This document shows positions 14,882 through 17,618 of a stretch of 17,618 bases of DNA, piece by piece. This DNA comes from Bacteroidales bacterium. GTDB lineage: Bacteria; Bacteroidota; Bacteroidia; Bacteroidales; Muribaculaceae. Position numbers and translations under genes: made by a program. The notes below the pieces were generated by a model that had not been told where the DNA came from, did no database searches, and saw nothing but the letters and a program-made list of their open reading frames with translations. The stretch spans positions 1 through 17,618 of the forward strand of contig DXXK01000003.1 in the NCBI GenBank assembly GCA_019416425.1, in the 5' to 3' direction. Numbering within the stretch: the first letter of the stretch is position 1; every line of letters starts with the position of its first letter.

Positions 14882-16999
14882 ATGAAACACATGACACTGT
14901 TGGCATGCGCGGCCATACTCGCATGCCAATCACCCACCATTATGGCACAAGAACATCAGAACCCATTCCTTACGGAATACACCACGAAGTACAAGATTCC
15001 GCCGTTCGAGCAGATCACTACGGCGGACTTCATCCCCGCCATCAAGGCCGGCATCGAGGAGCAGGACCGCAACCTCCACGCCATCATCGTGAACCGCGCC
15101 ACGCCCGACTTCGACAACACCATCATGCCGCTGGAGAACCTCTCGCCCATCCTGGAGCGCGTCCAGGGCGTCTTCTACCACTACATGGAGGCTCTGAACA
15201 CTCCTGAGTTCGCCGCCATGTCCGAGGAGGCCATCCCTCTGCTGAACGACGCCTCCAACCGCGTGATGCTCTCCGAGCCTCTGTTCCAGAAGATCAAGCA
15301 GGTCTACGACAACCGCGACAAGATGAAGCTGACGCCCGTGCAGAAACGCCTGGTGGAGAAATACTACCGCGAGTTCGCCGAGCAGGGTGCGGCACTTCCC
15401 GCCGACAAGAAGAAGGAGCTGATCCGCGTCAACGACGAACTCTCCAAGCTGTTCATACAGTACAACCGCAACCTGCTGAACGCCACCAACCAGTTCACCG
15501 TCGTTGTCTATGACAAGAATGACCTGGCCGGTCTGCCGGAATCCTCCGTTGCAGTGGCAGCCGAGGAGGCCGAGAAGCGCGGCCTGAAGGGCCTGTGGGT
15601 ATTCACGCTCCATGCTCCCAGCCGTCTCCCTGTACTGCAGTATGCCGACAACCGCGGCCTGCGCGAGGCCATCTACAAGGGCTACACCTCGCTGGCAAGC
15701 TACGGCGAGAATTCCAACATGCCTGTAATCAGCAAGATTGTAAAGCTCCGTAACGAGAAGGCCAAGATCATGGGCTTCAAGGATTTCGCCACCATGATGA
15801 CCAGCCGCGTGATGGCCGGCACACCCGATGCCGCAACCGACCTGCTGATGAAGGTGTTCGAACCCGCCGTGGCACGCTCGGCCGAGGAGGTCAAGGACAT
15901 GCAGGCATACGTGGACAAGAACGGCGGCGGTTTCAAGATCGCTCCCTGGGACTATTACTACTATGCCGACAAGGTCAAGAAGGAGAAGTACAATTTCGAC
16001 GAGGCTGCCCTCCGTCCCTACCTCAGCGTGGATAACGTTCTGAAGGGTCTGTTCGACACCACCGAGAAACTGTGGGGTGTCAAGCTCGTGCCCATGCCCG
16101 ACGCACCTAAGTACATGGAGGATGTTCAGGTATTCGATGTAATCGACGCCAAGACCGGCGAGCATGTAGCCGTATGGATGTGCGACTATTTCCCCCGTGA
16201 GACCAAGCGCCAGGGCGCATGGATGGAGCAGATACAGCCTGCAGGCATTTACGCTAACGGCGAGGTACGCCGCCCCATCGTCTACAACGTGGGCAATTTC
16301 ACCAAACCGACCGCTACCACTCCCTCGCTGCTGACCATCGACGAGGTGGAGACCACCTTCCATGAGTTTGGCCACGCCCTCCAGGGAATGCTGACACGGG
16401 CACCCTACAAAAGTCTGGCCGGTACCAACGTGGACCGCGACTATGTGGAGATGTGCTCACAGATGAACGAACACTGGGCGTTCGAGCCTGAGGTAATCAA
16501 GGGCTACGCCAAGCATTACAAGACCGGAGAGGCTATTCCCGACTCACTGCTGCAAAAGCTCACCGCAAGCCGCACGTTCAACCAGGGCTTCGTAACCTCC
16601 GAACTGGCCGGAGCCGCGCTTCTTGACATGAAGTACGGTCAACAGGCACAGGTTGACGACCCAGCCGCATTCGAGGCTCAGGTCACCGAGGAAATCGGCA
16701 TGCCGGAGGAGATTACCTACCGCTACCGCAGTCCTTACTTCAAGCACATCTTCGGCGATGACGGCTATTCGTCGGGCTACTACACTTATCTTTGGGCCCA
16801 GGTTCTGGAGGCCGACGCCTGGGAGCTGTTCGAGGAGAAAGGCATCTTCGACAAGAAGACTGCCGCAAGCTTCAAGAAGAATATCCTGGAAAGCGGCGAC
16901 ACCGAGGACGCCATGGTGCTGTTCAAGCGTTTCCGCGGCCATGAGCCCGATCCCGCAGCCCTGCTCCGCCTCCGCGGCTTCGCTCCGAAAAAGAAATGA
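14882..16999 (+). CDS. dcp: M3-family metallopeptidase, dipeptidyl carboxypeptidase (Dcp)
   Basis: This 705-residue zinc peptidase removes C-terminal dipeptides from oligopeptides. The N-terminus, MKHMTLLACAAILACQ followed by SPTIMAQ, is a signal peptide with likely cleavage after IMA at residue 22, indicating a periplasmic enzyme. An ILAC at 12-15 is a weaker lipobox alternative. The zinc site is HEFGH (H494, E495, H498), and the third ligand is probably E523 in DRDYVEMCSQMNEHWAFEPEV, a context specific to the Dcp branch of M3. The C-terminal catalytic region with YRYRSPYFKHIFGDDGYSSGYYTYLW is complete. ATG 14882 is chosen over the upstream frame (from 14807) because that extension would run through the terminator and lie upstream of the predicted transcript start. 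The gene is likely monocistronic. Confidence 0.96.
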   Translation: MKHMTLLACAAILACQSPTIMAQEHQNPFLTEYTTKYKIPPFEQITTADFIPAIKAGIEEQDRNLHAIIVNRATPDFDNTIMPLENLSPILERVQGVFYHYMEALNTPEFAAMSEEAIPLLNDASNRVMLSEPLFQKIKQVYDNRDKMKLTPVQKRLVEKYYREFAEQGAALPADKKKELIRVNDELSKLFIQYNRNLLNATNQFTVVVYDKNDLAGLPESSVAVAAEEAEKRGLKGLWVFTLHAPSRLPVLQYADNRGLREAIYKGYTSLASYGENSNMPVISKIVKLRNEKAKIMGFKDFATMMTSRVMAGTPDAATDLLMKVFEPAVARSAEEVKDMQAYVDKNGGGFKIAPWDYYYYADKVKKEKYNFDEAALRPYLSVDNVLKGLFDTTEKLWGVKLVPMPDAPKYMEDVQVFDVIDAKTGEHVAVWMCDYFPRETKRQGAWMEQIQPAGIYANGEVRRPIVYNVGNFTKPTATTPSLLTIDEVETTFHEFGHALQGMLTRAPYKSLAGTNVDRDYVEMCSQMNEHWAFEPEVIKGYAKHYKTGEAIPDSLLQKLTASRTFNQGFVTSELAGAALLDMKYGQQAQVDDPAAFEAQVTEEIGMPEEITYRYRSPYFKHIFGDDGYSSGYYTYLWAQVLEADAWELFEEKGIFDKKTAASFKKNILESGDTEDAMVLFKRFRGHEPDPAALLRLRGFAPKKK

Positions 17000-17004
17000 T
17001 CCGA

Positions 17005-17071
17005 CTGCCGGCACAAACCCGGCAGCCATTCCAACCGAAACGCCATCCGGTCTTGGGCCCGGATGGCGTTT
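17005..17071 (+). terminator. Tandem hairpins terminating dcp
   Basis: Two hairpins follow the dcp stop. The first is CTGCCGG/CCGGCAG (17005-17025, 7-base loop). The second is AAACGCCATCCGG/CCGGATGGCGTTT (17038-17071, a perfect 13-bp stem with an 8-base loop), followed by GTTT. The second is the likely terminator; its U-tract is short and interrupted. Confidence 0.8.
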
Positions 17072-17152
17072 GTTTACAGGTCTGTATGGTGTTTGTGTTT
17101 GTTTTTGCGTTTCACTTTAGCCTTATCTGTTCCCATCACTCCCACCCTCTCT

Positions 17153-17193
17153 AAAAAACGAACCGAGGGAAACTGACTAGTCAGCTTCCCTCG
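17153..17193 (-). terminator. Minus-strand terminator of the candidate small RNA
   Basis: On the minus strand CGAGGGAAGCTGA pairs with TCAGTTTCCCTCG (13 bp, one G-U) around CTAG. A GUUCG spacer and six U follow (17158-17153). On the plus strand the wobble becomes an A-C mismatch and no U-tract follows, so leftward use is favoured. The 5-base spacer is a weakness. Confidence 0.7.
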
Positions 17194-17358
17194 TTTAAAG
17201 ATTCAACGATTCACACCGTCATCTTCACATTTCAGATTAAGGTCAAATAATAATCAATTACCCTGTTGTTTGCATTTATATTGTTACCTGTTTCTCATGG
17301 TACAGACTTAAGGCTCGCGGTATTAAGGTTAATTTGCCAAACATCCTTGTTGTTTGAC
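17153..17358 (-). ncRNA. Candidate free-standing small RNA (~206 nt), family unknown
   Basis: A consensus minus-strand promoter places a start near 17358, and an intrinsic-terminator-like hairpin ends near 17153. The predicted RNA opens with a 7-bp hairpin, GUCAAAC/GUUUGGC (17352-17358 with 17336-17342, 9-base loop, one G-U). It contains three CCUUAA motifs (reverse of TTAAGG at 17237, 17308 and 17323). A near-repeat, CAAACAACAAGG (17345-17356) and CAAACAACAGGG (17261-17272), is also present. No ORF confined to the transcript looks real. Length and layout would allow 6S RNA or another trans-acting RNA, but I recognise no diagnostic core; tmRNA, SRP RNA and RNase P RNA features are absent. Confidence 0.55.
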
Positions 17359-17362
17359 GTTG

Positions 17363-17394
17363 CAAAGTTAACACCATTATCAATTGTTTGCAAA
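17363..17394 (-). promoter_or_regulatory. Leftward sigma-ABfr-type promoter of the candidate small RNA
   Basis: On the minus strand TAACTTTG (17363-17370) and TTTG (17391-17394) are exact matches to both boxes with 20-base spacing. This equals the best promoters in the window, yet no protein gene follows it. Confidence 0.75.
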
Positions 17395-17618
17395 AATATT
17401 TATATGTTCTGCAACATGTTTTTGATTTAGTGCTGTATTTTGCACTTAGAAACCTCATTATTTTCACCCCCTTTACAATTTGCTATAATATTTTACAAAG
17501 TTAACATTTTATACAAAAATTTACACTATTTTTGTCAAAATCATCTCTGTATTGTTTCATTTTGCCATATTTTTAACTTCCATCGAGTTTTTACTCATGT
17601 CCATATTCATCCCTACTC

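Larger units (their letters stand above)
17072..17618. other. Right-end region without a convincing protein gene
   Basis: These 547 bases are much more AT-rich than the genes, especially beyond 17230. They hold a minus-strand promoter (17363-17394) and a minus-strand hairpin plus U-tract (17153-17193), which together define a candidate small RNA. Further right, another exact TAACTTTG (minus strand, 17496-17503) lacks a TTG at the right distance. A 63-codon minus-strand frame (17276-17467) covers the promoter and half of the RNA but is not supported. Bases 17504-17618 are A/T-rich and may be the upstream region of a gene outside the window. Confidence 0.6.

Noticed and set aside
14930..16375. 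481-codon minus-strand frame opposite dcp
   Set aside because: Antisense shadow of a clear M3 peptidase. It has no domain, and its His/Val/Leu-rich composition is typical of such shadows.
17276..17467. 63-codon minus-strand frame with a GTG/ATG start and a G-rich stretch upstream
   Set aside because: Its Lys/Thr/Cys-rich composition and A/T-rich codons are unlike the other genes. It runs through the well-formed promoter at 17363-17394 and half of the candidate RNA, and no domain is recognisable. An unknown small protein cannot be fully excluded.
17496..17503. Second minus-strand TAACTTTG as a full promoter
   Set aside because: The -7 box is exact, but the base triplet at the right distance is GTG rather than TTG, and no supported gene follows. 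It is mentioned only as a possible alternative start.
1..17618. CRISPR array, prophage, transposon or integrated element
   Set aside because: No regularly spaced repeats, transposase, integrase or terminal inverted repeats were seen. The genes are typical core chromosomal families with even composition.

Overview
The window looks like chromosomal DNA of a Bacteroidales member (phylum Bacteroidota). This rests on the gene families (DUF4369 redoxin-like lipoprotein, RecB-type UvrD helicase-nuclease, tandem rhomboids, one with a DUF6576-like tail, M3 dipeptidyl carboxypeptidase with a signal peptide). It also rests on GC-rich genes separated by AT-rich gaps, few Shine-Dalgarno sequences, and repeated matches to the Bacteroidota sigma-ABfr promoter (TTTG or TTG, 19-20 bp, TAnnTTTG). 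No plasmid, phage, transposon, tRNA, rRNA or CRISPR sequence was seen. Genus cannot be fixed from this.

Layout. Bases 1-5732 hold a leftward cluster: a redoxin-like lipoprotein, a SUI1/YciH-type translation factor, a large AddA/RecB-like helicase-nuclease, and an outer-membrane beta-barrel protein that runs off the left edge. A compact divergent promoter region (about 5786-5850) separates it from rightward pnp (polynucleotide phosphorylase with an Arg/Gly/Asp-rich tail). Two facing terminators follow pnp. Then come leftward genes: a small acidic protein, a Bax inhibitor-1/YetJ-type membrane protein, argS, and an HU-family protein. From 11989 a rightward operon encodes two rhomboid-family proteins and a membrane-anchored endonuclease/exonuclease/phosphatase (EEP) protein. 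A terminator, interleaved with a promoter, leads to the exported metallopeptidase dcp.

The last ~600 bases have no convincing protein gene. They hold the dcp terminators and, on the minus strand, a consensus promoter followed ~200 nt later by a hairpin plus U-tract. This has the form of a free-standing small RNA gene and is the best candidate here for something undescribed.

Most of the window is housekeeping: RNA decay (pnp), tRNA charging (argS), nucleoid structure (HU), DNA break processing (AddA-like) and envelope proteolysis (rhomboids, Dcp). The less ordinary points are the orphan RNA, a redoxin-like lipoprotein without active-site cysteines, an AddA-like gene with no adjacent AddB-like partner, and a second rhomboid with a degenerate active-site neighbourhood.
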